DNA of 13,899 nucleotides, taken from positions 1,404-15,302 of the forward strand of contig JAOZRJ010000012.1 in NCBI GenBank assembly GCA_029931885.1, given 5' to 3'. A model generated the notes under the pieces. It searched no databases, was not told the origin of the DNA, and worked only from the letters and a program-made list of their open reading frames with translations. The position numbers were made by a program, and so were the translations under genes. This stretch comes from Candidatus Omnitrophota bacterium. GTDB lineage: Bacteria > Omnitrophota > Koll11 > Zapsychrales > Aceulaceae. This document shows, one piece after another, positions 1 through 6,277 of the stretch; the first letter of the stretch is position 1; every line of letters starts with the position of its first letter.

Positions 1-1
1 A

Positions 2-60
2 GATCTTAATACCTTGAACAGTCTCTGTTTCTGCAACCGAAGAATCAAGGTATTAAGATC
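2..60. repeat. Perfect 16-bp inverted repeat at the window edge
   Basis: Positions 2-17 are the exact reverse complement of 45-60, separated by 27 nt. The right arm lies inside sequence that should code for YbaB. The left arm puts a TAA (7-9) in the ybaB frame. A perfect arm ending at the edge is typical of a fold-back chimera or assembly-end artefact. A real hairpin is possible but would have to sit inside a coding region. Confidence 0.7.
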
Positions 61-243
61 GTGATTGACGGAGCGCAGAGATTTCGATCTATTCAAATTG
101 ATCCTCTAGTTGTAAATCCTGAGAACATAGATGGTTTTCAGGAAAAACTTTTAAAGGGTATCAATGGTGCGATTGTTGCATCTCAATCCATGGCCGCTGA
201 GAAAATGAAGAAGATGACGGGACTTAATATTCCTGGATTTTAA
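61..243 (+). CDS. YbaB/EbfC-type nucleoid-associated protein, 5'-incomplete
   Basis: The C-terminal 60 residues of a YbaB/EbfC DNA-binding protein, a small dimer that coats the nucleoid and is often encoded near dnaX and recR. What is seen is the family pattern of a VIDGAQRF strand, then IQIDP, then a helix with EKMKKMTG and the typical ending LNIPGF. Full-length members are about 100-110 aa, so the N-terminal coiled helix is missing. GTG at 61 is only the first start in this frame. Homology clearly extends upstream (GIKIV at 49-63) and GTG is probably internal. Upstream of 48 the plausible family sequence TVSVSATEES is in another frame (18-47), so a one-base indel near 48 or an edge artefact is likely. 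Family call firm, 5' end unresolved. Confidence 0.75.
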   Translation: MIDGAQRFRSIQIDPLVVNPENIDGFQEKLLKGINGAIVASQSMAAEKMKKMTGLNIPGF

Positions 244-275
244 CTTAACATTAACAAAAACCAAAGGAGAGTGTT

Positions 276-509
276 ATGCCGTATGATAAGTCGCTTGATG
301 CTGAAATTTTTAAGGACGTTAAGGAGTTCGAAGAAACTAGAATTACTGTAGGCGTATTTTCTTATAATGGAGGCGAAAAAAAGATTCAGATTTCTAGAGA
401 AAATAAATCTGCTAATGAAGAATGGCGTTTCGCTAAGTTAGGCCGGATGAATAAAGTAGAGCTTGTAGAAATTCTTCCGTCTCTTAGCAAGGCTGTAGAG
501 AGCATGTAA
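276..509 (+). CDS. Small conserved-looking protein of unknown function (77 aa)
   Basis: A 77-residue soluble protein with a good Shine-Dalgarno (AAAGGAGAG, 264-272) before ATG. The sequence suggests several short strands (RITVGVFSYN, KKIQISREN, WRFAKLGRM) followed by a C-terminal helix (KVELVEILPSLSKAVESM). This is a compact beta-plus-helix layout that loosely recalls PC4/YdbC-type single-strand-binding modules, but I see no diagnostic motif and would not assign the function. It lies 32 nt after the ybaB end and immediately before an intrinsic terminator, so it is probably the last gene of the ybaB operon. No signal peptide or membrane segment is present. Confidence 0.75.
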   Translation: MPYDKSLDAEIFKDVKEFEETRITVGVFSYNGGEKKIQISRENKSANEEWRFAKLGRMNKVELVEILPSLSKAVESM

Positions 510-530
510 TTAGTTAAAGGGTTTTCTATT

Positions 531-584
531 TATGTGATGCTCTTGGGTTTTGCCCCAAGAGCATCACATAAGATAATCTTTTTT
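531..584 (+). terminator. Strong rho-independent terminator
   Basis: A 17-bp perfect stem (531-547 pairs with 554-570) with a 6-nt loop containing TTTTGC is followed by a T-tract at 579-584. The stem has a GC-rich top (TTGGG/CCCAA). It closes the ybaB/77-aa gene unit and isolates it from greA. The T-tract starts about 8 nt after the stem, slightly further than ideal. Confidence 0.85.
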
Positions 585-613
585 ATGAAGAAATAGGTGT
601 TTGTTAAAAATCG

Positions 614-622
614 TGATAAGAT
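614..622 (+). promoter_or_regulatory. Candidate extended -10 promoter of the greA operon
   Basis: TG-A-TAAGAT is an extended -10 (TGn) with a 4/6 match to TATAAT, placed between the terminator and greA. No good -35 sits at the expected distance. The transcript would start near 629, just upstream of the greA Shine-Dalgarno (AAAGGAG, 632-638). Assigned mainly because other intergenic regions here carry the same TGn arrangement. Confidence 0.35.
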
Positions 623-642
623 AAATTAATTAAAGGAGAAAA

Positions 643-1116
643 ATGTCAGGAGAAGTTTATCTCACGCAAGAAGGATATGAAAAGTTACAGGAAGAGCTTA
701 ATAGACTTAAGTCTGTTGAACGTCCTAAAATTTCTAAAGCTATTGGAGAGGCAAGGCTTTTGGGGGATTTGAAAGAGAATGCAGAATATGATGCTGCAAA
801 AAATGCGCAAGCGCATTGTGAGGCGAGAATTTCTGAACTTGAAGGGAATCTTTCAAGAGTTAGGATTATAGAAAACGAAGATATTCCAAAAGATAAAGCT
901 TTTATTGGAGCGATTGTGACATTGCATGATTTGGACACTGAAGAAGAATCGGTCTATACTTTAGTTTCGCCGGAAGAATCAGATTATGAGCAAGGAAAGA
1001 TTTCTATTCAGTCTCCTATAGGTAAAGCGTTGCTTGGAAAAAAGCTTGGAGAAGAAATTGATGTTCAAGTTCCTGCAGGTGCTTTAAAATATAAAATTGT
1101 AAAAATTGGACGATAG
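643..1116 (+). CDS. greA: Transcription elongation factor GreA
   Basis: GreA enters the RNA polymerase secondary channel and stimulates cleavage of backtracked RNA. At 157 aa it has the usual family length. The N-terminal antiparallel coiled coil (about 1-75) carries the acidic tip GDLKENAEYDAAK with D42 and E45, the residues that hold the catalytic Mg2+. The C-terminal FKBP-like domain (about 82-157) ends with the typical IQSPIGKALLGKKLGE and VPAGALKYKIVKI motifs. The ATG is preceded by AAAGGAG at a 4-nt spacing. It is the first gene after the terminator, and the downstream oxidoreductase begins 7 nt after its stop, so greA probably leads a long operon that continues into sugar genes. Confidence 0.97.
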   Translation: MSGEVYLTQEGYEKLQEELNRLKSVERPKISKAIGEARLLGDLKENAEYDAAKNAQAHCEARISELEGNLSRVRIIENEDIPKDKAFIGAIVTLHDLDTEEESVYTLVSPEESDYEQGKISIQSPIGKALLGKKLGEEIDVQVPAGALKYKIVKIGR

Positions 1117-1123
1117 GAATAAA

Positions 1124-2140
1124 ATGATCTCAATCGGCGTTATCGGATGTGGACATTGGGGCCCTAATCATATTCGTACTTTTTCGCAGTTGTCAGGCTC
1201 TGAAGTTATCATGTGCGCTGATTCAGACCCATCTCGAATAGGAGCGATCAAAACCCTTTTCCCAAATATTAAAACAACCGAAAACTATCAGGATATCTTA
1301 AATAATAAGGATATTGATGCTGTTTGTATATCTACTCCTACAGCTACACATTTCAAGATAGTTAAGGAATCCTTGGGAGTAGGAAAACATGTTCTTTGTG
1401 AAAAGCCTTTGAGCTTGTCTGCTGAAGAATGTCAGAAATTAGGGGATTTGGCAGAAAAGCAAAAAAAGAATCTTATGGTTGGACATGTTTTTTTATTTAA
1501 TCAGGGAATTATTAGCTTAAAAGAACATCTTCAATCAGGAGAGCTTGGAGATATTCATTATGCGCATTCTGAAAGAACAAATCTTGGTCCTTTTCGTTAT
1601 GATGTAAATGCCTTGTGGGACTTGGCTCCGCATGATATTTCGATTTTTAATTATTTATTTGATAGCTGTCCTATTAGTACCTCTGCTAGAGGTCAGAAAT
1701 GTTTAAAAACCAATTTGGAAGATTTAGCTTTTGTAACTCTCGAATATCCTAAAGACATCCTTGTAAACATTCATGTTAGTTGGCTTGACCCAAGAAAGGT
1801 TCGTCAAATCACGATTGTAGGCGACCAGAAAATGATTGTTTGGGATGACTTAGATAGCTTGGGACCGGTACGACTTTATGATAAGCATGTAGAAAGAACA
1901 GAAGTTTTTTATGAAACATATGGAGAATTTCAGCTTTTATCAAGAGAAGGATCTGTTACTATCCCAAAGATTTCAGCTGGAGAACCATTAAAGAGTCAAA
2001 ATAAGTATTTTATTGATTGCATTGAAAAACAACAATTGCCAATTTTATCGGATGCACAAAAGGCATTAGACGTTGTTAAAACGTTATCAGCAATACAGGA
2101 ATCTATGGACAATAACGGTCTTTCTACGAGAATTGTTTAA
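1124..2140 (+). CDS. Gfo/Idh/MocA-family sugar-nucleotide oxidoreductase (WlbA/WbpB-like)
   Basis: A 338-aa NAD(P)-dependent dehydrogenase. The N-terminal Rossmann fold has GVIGCGHWGPNH (5-16, glycine-rich loop) and the family EKP motif at 93-95, which positions the catalytic lysine. The substrate domain contains LWDLAPHDISIF with H170, the usual catalytic or binding His/Asp pair. The Met at 1124 is chosen because AGGAA lies just upstream. An earlier TTG at 1106 would overlap greA and lacks a ribosome binding site. With the adjacent hexapeptide acetyltransferase this matches the WlbA-WlbB (WbpB-WbpD) pairing that oxidises C3 of UDP-GlcNAc uronic acid before amination and acetylation. No matching aminotransferase (WlbC/WbpE) is in the window, so the exact substrate is inferred. 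Confidence 0.88.
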   Translation: MISIGVIGCGHWGPNHIRTFSQLSGSEVIMCADSDPSRIGAIKTLFPNIKTTENYQDILNNKDIDAVCISTPTATHFKIVKESLGVGKHVLCEKPLSLSAEECQKLGDLAEKQKKNLMVGHVFLFNQGIISLKEHLQSGELGDIHYAHSERTNLGPFRYDVNALWDLAPHDISIFNYLFDSCPISTSARGQKCLKTNLEDLAFVTLEYPKDILVNIHVSWLDPRKVRQITIVGDQKMIVWDDLDSLGPVRLYDKHVERTEVFYETYGEFQLLSREGSVTIPKISAGEPLKSQNKYFIDCIEKQQLPILSDAQKALDVVKTLSAIQESMDNNGLSTRIV

Positions 2141-2143
2141 ACA

Positions 2144-2701
2144 ATGGATTACTTTAAGCACGAAACAGCATTAGTAGGAGTAAAAGCTAAAATAGGACAT
2201 GGCACTCGTATTTGGGCTTTTTCAAATGTTCAGGATGGGGCAACAATCGGAGAGCACTGCAATGTTGCTGATCATTGCTTTATTGAAAAGGGTGTTCAAG
2301 TCGGAGATTTTGTTACAATAAAAAATGGTGTATCTATTTTTGAAGGCGTTATTATTGAAAATGATGTTTTTTGTGGAACGAATACGGTTTTTATTAACGA
2401 TCGTAATCCAAGAAGTCATCGAAAAGATAATTGGAAAATGGAAAAGACAATCGTTAAGAAAGGTGCCACGATTGGAAGCAATGCTACTATTCTTTGTGGC
2501 ATTGCTATTGGAGAATACGCATTTGTTGGTGCTGGAAGTGTCGTTATTAAAGATGTTCCGTCGCACGCTATGGTTGCTGGTAATCCAGCTAAAACGATTG
2601 GATTCGCTTGTTCTTGTGGAAGAAAAATAGATCAAAATTTGCAGTGCGAGTGTGGTTTAAAATATCTTAAAGAACAAGAAGGATTAATTATTGATGAGTA
2701 A
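2144..2701 (+). CDS. Left-handed beta-helix N-acetyltransferase (WlbB/WbpD-like)
   Basis: A 185-aa hexapeptide-repeat acyltransferase that likely acetylates an amino sugar nucleotide using acetyl-CoA. The beta-helix is visible as repeated [LIV]Gxxxx turns (about 12-150: IGHGTRI, IGEHCN, VGDFVT, IENDVF, IGSNAT, IGEYAF, VGAGSVV). It contains the subfamily loop FINDRNPRS (83-91) and the closing VPSHAMVAGNPAK. The C-terminal tail has two Cys pairs (C156/C158 and C168/C170) resembling the zinc-ribbon tail common in this subfamily, although here both pairs are CxC. It starts 3 nt after the oxidoreductase stop and overlaps the next gene by 8 nt. The Shine-Dalgarno is weak, suggesting translational coupling. 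Confidence 0.9.
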   Translation: MDYFKHETALVGVKAKIGHGTRIWAFSNVQDGATIGEHCNVADHCFIEKGVQVGDFVTIKNGVSIFEGVIIENDVFCGTNTVFINDRNPRSHRKDNWKMEKTIVKKGATIGSNATILCGIAIGEYAFVGAGSVVIKDVPSHAMVAGNPAKTIGFACSCGRKIDQNLQCECGLKYLKEQEGLIIDE

Positions 2702-3425
2702 GATTCTTGTTTGCCCGATTGCCTTTAATGAACATATTAAAATTAGGAATGTAATTGAGCGGTTTATAAAAAGTGCCGCGTTTGGAAAGGTTGATTATCT
2801 TGTTTTGGATGATGGATCTACAGATGAAACAACTCAGATTATTCATCAATTTGCTGATAAGAATATTAAGACGATTAAACATGAGAAGCAAATGGGTGTT
2901 GGCGCGTCTATTCGTACAGCGATTCGTTATTCTCTGAAGAATAACTTTGATATTTTAGTTATTATGGCAGGCAATGACAAAGATGATCCGGAAGAAATTT
3001 TTTCACTTGTTAATCCTATTATTGATGAAGGGTTTGATTTCGTTCAAGGTTCACGATATAAAGGTGGTTGCCGTGCGGGGGGAGATATGCCTTTGTATAG
3101 AAAGATAGCCACAAAAATTCATCCATTGCTTTTTTCTTTTTTTGCAAAATATAAAGTAACTGATAGTACGAATGGATTTCGTGCATTTAAATTATCAATA
3201 TTTAAAGATGAGCGCATTAATTTAGATCAGTCTTGGCTTGATGCGTATGAGCTTGAGCCGTATCTTCTTTTTAAAGCAATAATATTGGGGAAAAAATTTA
3301 AGGAAGTTTTGGTAAAAAAAATATATCCATCAAAAAAGTTAGGATATACAAAAATGCGCCCGTTTTTAGGTTGGTGGAGTATTTTAAAACCAATTTTTTA
3401 TTTAGGGCTTAAAATAAAAAGGTAG
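2694..3425 (+). CDS. Family 2 glycosyltransferase, dolichol-phosphate-mannose-synthase type
   Basis: A 243-aa GT-A fold glycosyltransferase. The nucleotide-binding motif LDDGSTDET is at 38-46. The metal-site region reads MAGNDKDDPEEI (91-102), where the classical DPM1 pattern is DADLSHDP, so the first aspartate of the DxD position is shifted. The acceptor-side motif TDSTNGFRA (156-164) is typical of polyprenyl-phosphate sugar synthases. There is no C-terminal transmembrane pair, so it is probably a soluble or peripheral enzyme acting at the cytoplasmic face. ATG at 2694 sits inside the end of the acetyltransferase gene (8-nt overlap, ATGAGTAA), implying coupled translation. Sugar donor and acceptor unknown. 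A role in making a lipid-linked sugar from the neighbouring pathway is an inference. Confidence 0.9.
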   Translation: MSKILVCPIAFNEHIKIRNVIERFIKSAAFGKVDYLVLDDGSTDETTQIIHQFADKNIKTIKHEKQMGVGASIRTAIRYSLKNNFDILVIMAGNDKDDPEEIFSLVNPIIDEGFDFVQGSRYKGGCRAGGDMPLYRKIATKIHPLLFSFFAKYKVTDSTNGFRAFKLSIFKDERINLDQSWLDAYELEPYLLFKAIILGKKFKEVLVKKIYPSKKLGYTKMRPFLGWWSILKPIFYLGLKIKR

Positions 3426-3432
3426 GTGAAAA

Positions 3433-4134
3433 ATGAAAAAATGTCCGAGGTGCCAAGTTCTTTTTAAGGAAGAGGAGCGCATGAAGTGTCTTTATTGCGA
3501 TGGTATGCTGATGAAAACAGATCTTCTTGCGTTTCAAAAAAATACCGGCCTTGATCTTTCCAAAGCAAAAGAATTAAGATTAGGTAACGATCCCTTGACT
3601 CATCAAAGGAAAGTTTTTTTGGTTGGAACTTTTTTGAGAGGAAAAACATTCTTATCCTCATTTGCATTTAGCGCAAGCGAAATGAAAAGAGGGGAGGATT
3701 TCAAGCGATTCTTTATTCAGCCCATTGATATTGGCTATATTATTAAAATTCCTTGGTTTTTTGTAAATACCATTTATTCTGTTTTTTACCATGTTTTTTA
3801 CAATAGGTATTGCCCTGTTTGCGGCTGGAAATACACTTTTCCAGATGGTAATGGAAATCATCCTCAAGCTAGCTGTGAGTATAATCAAGAATATAATAAA
3901 CTTTGCGATGAGCTTTTTTCAGGGAAGGCTTTTGTTGATTTGGAAGAATTAAACAAGGAGTCCAAAGAAAAAATTAAAAAAGGTCAAAGAAGTGCTGTTC
4001 AGAATCTGACGCATCGCAATGTTCAGTGGGAAGGTTTTTTAGATATGCTTGCGATTATTACTTCTTTTTTTGTGTATATTTATATTTTTGTTAAATTGGT
4101 AATGCCGATTTTTAATAATATATATGATCTTTAG
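3433..4134 (+). CDS. Unrecognised zinc-ribbon membrane protein (233 aa)
   Basis: I do not recognise the family. Visible features: an N-terminal zinc ribbon C4-x2-C7-x11-C19-x2-C22; a hydrophobic stretch around 101-123 (IIKIPWFFVNTIYSVFYHVF), possibly membrane-associated; a second cysteine cluster C127-x2-C130 with H143, C148 and C158 nearby; a charged helix (about 168-186); and a clear C-terminal transmembrane segment (about 203-224) before a short tail ending IYDL. No signal peptide, so the N-terminal ribbon is likely cytoplasmic and tail-anchored. A Shine-Dalgarno-like AGGTAGG precedes ATG. It sits in the sugar operon, 7 nt after the glycosyltransferase and 3 nt before rlmB. The context allows a role in surface-glycan handling, but nothing in the sequence proves it. 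Confidence 0.8.
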   Translation: MKKCPRCQVLFKEEERMKCLYCDGMLMKTDLLAFQKNTGLDLSKAKELRLGNDPLTHQRKVFLVGTFLRGKTFLSSFAFSASEMKRGEDFKRFFIQPIDIGYIIKIPWFFVNTIYSVFYHVFYNRYCPVCGWKYTFPDGNGNHPQASCEYNQEYNKLCDELFSGKAFVDLEELNKESKEKIKKGQRSAVQNLTHRNVQWEGFLDMLAIITSFFVYIYIFVKLVMPIFNNIYDL

Positions 4135-4137
4135 ATT

Positions 4138-4866
4138 ATGAGAATTTTTGGAAAGAATACAGTTATTGAACGCCTTAAGAGTAATCCTCGGAGCATTAAG
4201 AAGATATATATTCAGCAGCGACACCCAGATACTTTTTATGTTCAAAAAAAAGGAAAAAAGTGGGGAGTTCCTGTTTATATAGTTCCTCAGTCCAAAATAC
4301 TTAAAATAACCCGTAACCATAATAGCCAGGGTATTGTAGCTGACGTTGAAGATTTTACATATACGGATTATAACGAGTTAATAGAGTTATCAAAGAAGAA
4401 GAAATTATCTTTATTATTTCTAGATAATCTTCAGGATCCTCAGAATTTAGGTTCAATTATTCGTAGTCTTGCGTGTTTTGGAGATTTTGCTATTGTTCTT
4501 CCCAAAAAAGAATCTGTCGGCGTGACAGAATCTGTTTTTCGTGTTGCGTCCGGTGGAGATAACTATGTGTTAATCGCGAGGGTTGCTAATTTAAGTAACG
4601 CGATATCGGTAGCGAAAAAAAATGGATTTTGGATTATAGGTGCTGTTGTAGGGGAAGGAGAGGATTTATCAACTATTTCTCTGCCTTTTTCGGTTGCCCT
4701 TGTTGTTGGATCTGAGGAAAAAGGAATTCGTGATGTTGTTAAAAAACATCTCGATGTTAAGATAACAATTCCGATGAAGCAGCCACGATTATCATTTAAT
4801 GCAGCTCATGCAACAACAATTTTATGTTATGAAATCACAAAACAAAAAAATCAAAAAAAGAAATAA
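4138..4866 (+). CDS. rlmB: SpoU/TrmH-family RNA 2'-O-methyltransferase, RlmB-like
   Basis: A SPOUT enzyme using S-adenosylmethionine to methylate a ribose 2'-OH, most likely in 23S rRNA as in RlmB. The N-terminal substrate-binding domain (about 1-75) begins with the typical IFGKNTVIERL and includes NHNSQGIVADV. The catalytic knot has motif 1 LDNLQDPQNLGSIIRS (95-110, with N103 and R109), motif 2 VVGSEEKGI (189-197, E194) and motif 3 IPM...LSFNAAHATTILCYE (211-232), where most members read SLNVS. At 242 aa it has the normal length. The lysine-rich C-terminus overlaps the next gene. The exact modified nucleotide cannot be read from sequence, and a tRNA-type paralogue is the alternative. Confidence 0.88.
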   Translation: MRIFGKNTVIERLKSNPRSIKKIYIQQRHPDTFYVQKKGKKWGVPVYIVPQSKILKITRNHNSQGIVADVEDFTYTDYNELIELSKKKKLSLLFLDNLQDPQNLGSIIRSLACFGDFAIVLPKKESVGVTESVFRVASGGDNYVLIARVANLSNAISVAKKNGFWIIGAVVGEGEDLSTISLPFSVALVVGSEEKGIRDVVKKHLDVKITIPMKQPRLSFNAAHATTILCYEITKQKNQKKK

Positions 4867-5440
4867 GTCACAATCACCTGCGTTAGACTTTTTTGCAGAG
4901 GTAGGTCTTTTAAAAAGGGTAAAACGTAGCGGTTGGTGGGTCACAGGCATTAAGAATCCTGAGAGTGTCGCAGATCATTCTTTTAGGTGTGCAATTATTG
5001 CCTATTATATAGCACATTTAGAGAATGTTAATCCATGCAAAGTAGTTGTTATGGCGCTTTTTAACGATATTCATGAAGCTCGTATTAATGATTTACATAA
5101 AATGGGTCATTATTACATTGATTTTAAGTCGGCAGAAAAGAAAGTTTTTGAAGATCAGGTAGAAGATCTTGATCAAAAAGTTAAAAAAGAACTTTCGCAA
5201 TTACGTTTTGCCTATGATGCACAGAAAACAAAAGAAAGTATAATCGCACGCGATGCGGATATATTAGAATGTCTTGTTCAGGCTAAGGAATATTATCAAA
5301 GTGGACACAATAAAGCTAAGATATTTTTTAAGAAAGCCCCAAGCTTTTTAAAAACAAAAACTGCAAAAAAGATGTGGAATGATTTAAAGAAATGGGATAG
5401 TGCATCTTGGTGGCAAAATGTTGTAAAATTTGAGCGATAA
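4829..5440 (+). CDS. HD-superfamily phosphohydrolase-like protein (HDDC2/YfbR type) with ND in place of HD
   Basis: A 203-aa all-helical protein of the HDDC2/YfbR (5'-deoxynucleotidase-like) group. From the chosen start the conserved elements are VADHSFRCAIIA (H50, first metal ligand), ALFNDIHEARINDLH (77-90) and the late IARDADILEC (D142/D144). The expected HD doublet reads N79-D80 (codon AAC at 5063-5065), which would remove a metal-binding histidine, so activity is doubtful or altered. ATG 4829 is one of three in-frame starts (4799, 4808, 4829), all inside rlmB and none with a clear Shine-Dalgarno. Family homology starts near residue 18, so the start does not affect the domain. It is the last gene of the greA block. 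Confidence 0.8.
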   Translation: MKSQNKKIKKRNKSQSPALDFFAEVGLLKRVKRSGWWVTGIKNPESVADHSFRCAIIAYYIAHLENVNPCKVVVMALFNDIHEARINDLHKMGHYYIDFKSAEKKVFEDQVEDLDQKVKKELSQLRFAYDAQKTKESIIARDADILECLVQAKEYYQSGHNKAKIFFKKAPSFLKTKTAKKMWNDLKKWDSASWWQNVVKFER

Positions 5441-5519
5441 TTATTCTTATATTTAGTGTAGGAGTTTTTATTTTTTTACCGTTTTTTTTAATTTAAAGCT
5501 GAATTTTAAGCATATGTGC

Positions 5520-5548
5520 TTGGCAGGATATGATCTCAATGGTATCAT
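5520..5548 (+). promoter_or_regulatory. Near-consensus sigma-70-type promoter
   Basis: TTGGCA (5520-5525, 5/6) and TATCAT (5543-5548, 5/6) are separated by exactly 17 nt, and TG at 5540-5541 adds an extended -10. Start expected near 5555, giving an untranslated leader of about 80 nt. A small dyad AAGCA-TATG-TGCTT (5508-5521) touches the -35 and could be an operator. This promoter would drive the membrane protein, sensor and TPR genes. Confidence 0.65.
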
Positions 5549-5636
5549 AGAGGCGTTCAATTTATTATAAGAAGAATTAACAGCTTTAGGATTTTTATAG
5601 ACGTTGGAATGTCTGCTAATTGAAGGAGAGGATTGT

Positions 5637-5930
5637 ATGCAAAGAATCGGCATAGCGGCAAGTCGCATAGCAAAAGGAAATCTTTTTTTTTATAATATCT
5701 TTGTCGTTTTAATATCTTTTTTGTTTTCTTTACTGGTATTTATTATTTCCGGATTGTCGATTATGCTAGGCCTTGTTGTTATTGCTTTTTTAACACAAGC
5801 ACCATCTATTGTTGTAATGAAACAGGGTGGTTTGTCTCCAGTTTCCATCAGCATGATGTTTTTAGGGATTATTATCGGTATTTTTAATTTTTATGCCATT
5901 GGAATCAATATTAAGATTAAAAAGAATTAA
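5637..5930 (+). CDS. Small two-helix membrane protein of unknown function (97 aa)
   Basis: ATG at 5637 follows a very good Shine-Dalgarno (GAAGGAGAG, 5622-5630), which decides the start over an upstream TTG at 5604. The protein has a short polar N-terminus (MQRIGIAASRIAKGN), a long hydrophobic region (about 16-51) that can hold one long or two short spans, a loop around PSIVVMKQGGLSP, a further span (about 69-90) and a basic tail KIKKN, so the tail is probably cytoplasmic. No catalytic motif. It is the first gene of the promoter at 5520 and lies 17 nt before the PAS gene. That position suggests, but does not show, a link to the sensor kinase. Family not identified. Confidence 0.75.
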   Translation: MQRIGIAASRIAKGNLFFYNIFVVLISFLFSLLVFIISGLSIMLGLVVIAFLTQAPSIVVMKQGGLSPVSISMMFLGIIIGIFNFYAIGINIKIKKN

Positions 5931-5947
5931 CGAAACGGTCTTAAGGA

Positions 5948-6277
5948 ATGTTTGAATCAAAAACACAATTTGAAGGGTTGCTAAATAATCTAGGGGTAGG
6001 AATTTTTCGTTATTCTTTAGACGCTAAGGGACGTTTTTTGTTTGTTAATACGGCTTTTACTCATATGATCGACGAAAAAGATGATCATCTTTTGAGTATA
6101 AGCTTTCAGGATATTTGTGACAATCCAGATGAATTGAGCCGGCTGAATACAAAGATTTGCGGTGAAGGATATGTTAAGAATGAGTGGATTAGATTAAAGA
6201 AGAGGGACGGGCAAGTTATCCAATGTTCTGTTAATGCTGTTTTGGCAAAGAATCAGGATGGAGGATTTATTGGTTGA
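5948..6277 (+). CDS. PAS sensor domain, 5' part of a frame-split hybrid histidine kinase
   Basis: A 109-aa PAS domain: [24 protein letters not shown] (12-34) starts the fold, and the closing strands read [20 protein letters not shown] (79-98) then KNQDGGFIG before TGA at 6275. A PAS domain normally runs on into a VxxDITExKK linker. Exactly that continuation ([14 protein letters not shown]) appears in the next frame, so removing one T at 6274/6275 restores a single PAS-kinase protein. Either this is a frameshift (mutation or sequencing error) or two coupled genes. The AAGGA directly abuts the ATG (5943-5947), an unusually short spacing. No transmembrane segment, so sensing is cytoplasmic. Confidence 0.7.
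   Translation: MFESKTQFEGLLNNLGVGIFRYSLDAKGRFLFVNTAFTHMIDEKDDHLLSISFQDICDNPDELSRLNTKICGEGYVKNEWIRLKKRDGQVIQCSVNAVLAKNQDGGFIG

Noticed and set aside
1106..1123. TTG start for the oxidoreductase overlapping greA
   Set aside because: The Rossmann fold begins at the ATG at 1124, which has an AGGAA just upstream; the extra residues MDDRNK carry no family sequence.
2222..2635. Long open frames on both strands inside the acetyltransferase gene
   Set aside because: They are shadows of the hexapeptide-repeat gene, which has full family motifs; the alternatives have no motif or ribosome binding site.
5468..5668. Minus-strand open frame across the 5441-5636 gap
   Set aside because: It lies over a strong plus-strand promoter and Shine-Dalgarno and has no recognisable protein features.
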